The translations under genes were made by a program, and so were the position numbers. From Thermofilaceae archaeon (lineage in GTDB: Archaea > Thermoproteota > Thermoprotei > Thermofilales > Thermofilaceae), in the NCBI GenBank assembly GCA_027017025.1, contig JALURH010000074.1:1-14432 (forward strand): DNA of 14,432 nt, in the 5' to 3' direction. Below, piece after piece: positions 13,543 to 14,432 of the stretch (the stretch's first letter is position 1; every line of letters begins with the position of its first letter). The notes under the pieces were generated by a model, which was not told where the DNA came from, did no database searches, and saw only the letters and a program-made list of their open reading frames with translations.

Positions 13543-13944
13543 ATGAAGATAGTTTTAACTTCTGCTAGGAGAAAGACGGCTAGAGCAAGAGTATTAGTCA
13601 AAAATGGAAGGGGAAGGATTCTCATCAACGGAGTCCCCTTAGAGATACTGCAACCCGAATTGATTAGGCTAAAAATATACGAACCAATATATCTTGCTGG
13701 GGAAGATATTATAAAGTCGGTAGATATTATAGCCGAATCCCATGGCGGTGGGATTATGGGTCAAGCATCTGCTATCAGAACAGCGATAGCTAGGGCACTT
13801 GTGAAATGGACTGAAAGTGAGGAGCTCCGAAGATTATACTTGGAATATGATAGACATTTACTAGTTGAGGATCCTCGACAAACCGAACCTAAGAAGCCTA
13901 GAGGTAGGTCAGCTAGAGCTAAGCGCCAGAAAAGTTATAGGTAA
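13543..13944 (+). CDS. rps9: Ribosomal protein S9 (uS9)
   Basis: This small-subunit protein reaches the P-site tRNA with its C-terminal tail. The 133 residues show the family plan: SARRKTARARVLVKNGRGRI (7-26), ILINGVPLEI, the glycine-rich GGGIMGQASAIRTAIARALV helix, and the basic tail KKPRGRSARAKRQKSYR, whose final K-S-Y-R is diagnostic. It is last in its operon. In many archaea rpoN follows in the same direction; here rpoN lies on the opposite strand and the two stop codons are 2 nt apart. Any transcription termination must therefore occur within rpoN, where the plus strand has a pyrimidine-rich run at about 13948-13965. Confidence 0.96.
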   Translation: MKIVLTSARRKTARARVLVKNGRGRILINGVPLEILQPELIRLKIYEPIYLAGEDIIKSVDIIAESHGGGIMGQASAIRTAIARALVKWTESEELRRLYLEYDRHLLVEDPRQTEPKKPRGRSARAKRQKSYR

Positions 13945-13946
13945 AG

Positions 13947-14168
13947 CTATATTTTCTCTTCTCCTAGTTCTCCTAGCTCTGCGTATAGTATTACCTTATC
14001 TATAAGCTCTACATGGGATAAGAACATTCTTCTACAACAATACCTCTTTATACCTAAATCATCTAGTACCCTACCAGCGTCCTCTCCCTTGGAAACTTTT
14101 CTAGCGAATTCCGACCACTTATCGCCTATCAATGCTCCACAGGTAAAACATCTTATTGGGATTATCAC
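13947..14168 (-). CDS. rpoN: DNA-directed RNA polymerase subunit N (Rpo10), inverted relative to rps9
   Basis: Rpo10 is a small zinc-bundle subunit that helps assemble the Rpo3/Rpo11/Rpo2 platform, like eukaryotic Rpb10. The 73 residues are full length: IPIRCFTCG with C7 and C10, a helix with DLGIKRYCCRRM giving the adjacent C44-C45 pair, and an HVELIDKVILY C-terminal helix. All four zinc ligands are present. The start is GTG (14168-14166), with AGGTG (14180-14176) upstream; a nearby ATG is out of frame and runs straight into TGA. The gene has its own TATA-like box, so it is not part of the rps12-rps9 transcript, unlike the common archaeal order. Confidence 0.96.
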   Translation of the reverse strand: MIIPIRCFTCGALIGDKWSEFARKVSKGEDAGRVLDDLGIKRYCCRRMFLSHVELIDKVILYAELGELGEEKI

Positions 14169-14200
14169 ATTAATGCACCTGGATAACGATGGGGTGGGTA

Positions 14201-14213
14201 GAAATAAATTTTT
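14201..14213 (-). promoter_or_regulatory. Probable TATA box of rpoN
   Basis: The minus strand reads AAAAATTTATTTC here. A start about 27 nt on falls near 14180, at the edge of the AGGTG site, giving a leader of about 12 nt. The plus strand of 14169-14335 otherwise holds AT-rich DNA with no gene I can support. Confidence 0.4.
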
Positions 14214-14336
14214 TCTAAAGGTCTCTTATAAGCTTCTCTTATTACTCCCTGTAGACTATTGCTCAAAATAATTCAAGTTCTCTCTTAACATTTTATTCAT
14301 AAGTTGATAATGGCAGGTAAACAAATAACTAAAAAC

Positions 14337-14371
14337 TTATAATACATCCAATACTCTAACTGTCTAGTCTA
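14337..14371 (+). promoter_or_regulatory. TATA box and shared start-region motif of the gene at the right edge
   Basis: TTATAATA (14337-14344) is a TATA box whose centre lies 26 nt before A14366. The sequence CTGTCTAGTCTA (14360-14371) covers the predicted start and is identical to 2975-2986 in the rpoH promoter, at the same distance from its TTATA. A leader of about 31 nt leads to the ATG at 14398. Confidence 0.6.
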
Positions 14372-14397
14372 GATTAGCAGAATGTAAGGGGATATAT

Positions 14398-14432
14398 ATG
14401 AGTAATAATGAAACAATTAAAGAATCGGAAAC
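14398..14432 (+). CDS. N-terminus of an unidentified gene, cut by the window edge
   Basis: ATG 14398 follows AAGGGG (14386-14391) with 6-nt spacing and opens a frame that stays open to the end: MSNNETIKESE, rich in charged and polar residues. The promoter upstream and the site make it a convincing start. Identity cannot be decided from eleven residues. In many archaea the rps9/rpoN cluster continues with rpoK, enolase and rps2, and crenarchaeal S2 often has an acidic N-terminal tail, so one of these is possible (inference only). Confidence 0.6.
   Translation, partial: MSNNETIKESE

Noticed and set aside
1..14432. CRISPR array, insertion sequence, integrase or phage-like genes
   Set aside because: No regularly spaced repeats and no transposase, integrase or defence-like reading frame were seen; all long frames are housekeeping genes.

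Overview
The window looks like a hyperthermophilic crenarchaeon of the Desulfurococcales. It carries an AT-rich genome with strong AGA/AGG and ATA codon use, an undivided rpoB next to a separate rpoA1/rpoA2 pair, archaeal-type ribosomal proteins (L30e, L18e), TATA/BRE promoters, and tRNA genes interrupted at non-canonical positions. A Staphylothermus-like organism is my best guess (inference), because the 5' half of a tRNA at 372-403 resembles the split tRNA-Lys(CUU) reported for that genus.

Layout. At 1-102 is the 3' end of a purM-like gene (+). At 103-439 is a gene-free stretch holding a GC-rich island (about 141-245) and, on the minus strand, a lone tRNA 5' half with its own TATA box. At 440-2622 two minus-strand genes follow: glycyl-tRNA synthetase and a 3-methyladenine DNA glycosylase of the AAG/MPG family. 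At 2720-2839 is a plus-strand tRNA that reads as tRNA-Asp(GUC) with two introns and an encoded CCA. At 2840-3010 lies the promoter region of the RNA polymerase operon, with a long inverted repeat. At 3011-11234 is the operon rpoH-rpoB-rpoA1-rpoA2-rpl30e-nusA, with gaps or overlaps of only a few bases. At 11235-11349 is a second promoter. At 11350-13944 is rps12-rpoD-rpl18e-rpl13-rps9. At 13947-14168 is rpoN, inverted and ending 2 nt from rps9. At 14169-14397 are divergent promoters, and at 14398-14432 the first codons of another plus-strand gene.

Function. Almost everything serves transcription or translation: six RNA polymerase subunits (Rpo5/H, Rpo2/B, Rpo1N/A1, Rpo1C/A2, Rpo3/D, Rpo10/N), the KH protein NusA, five ribosomal proteins, a tRNA synthetase and tRNA genes. 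The protein genes are ordinary for the lineage. The more interesting signals are in RNA genes and promoters: a probable trans-spliced tRNA half, a doubly interrupted tRNA-Asp, an unexplained GC-rich island, and an exact 12-nt sequence at the same distance from the TATA box in two promoters 11.4 kb apart (rpoH and the gene entering at the right edge). Several start codons are better placed downstream of the longest reading frame (rpoH, rpoA1, rps12, rpl18e).
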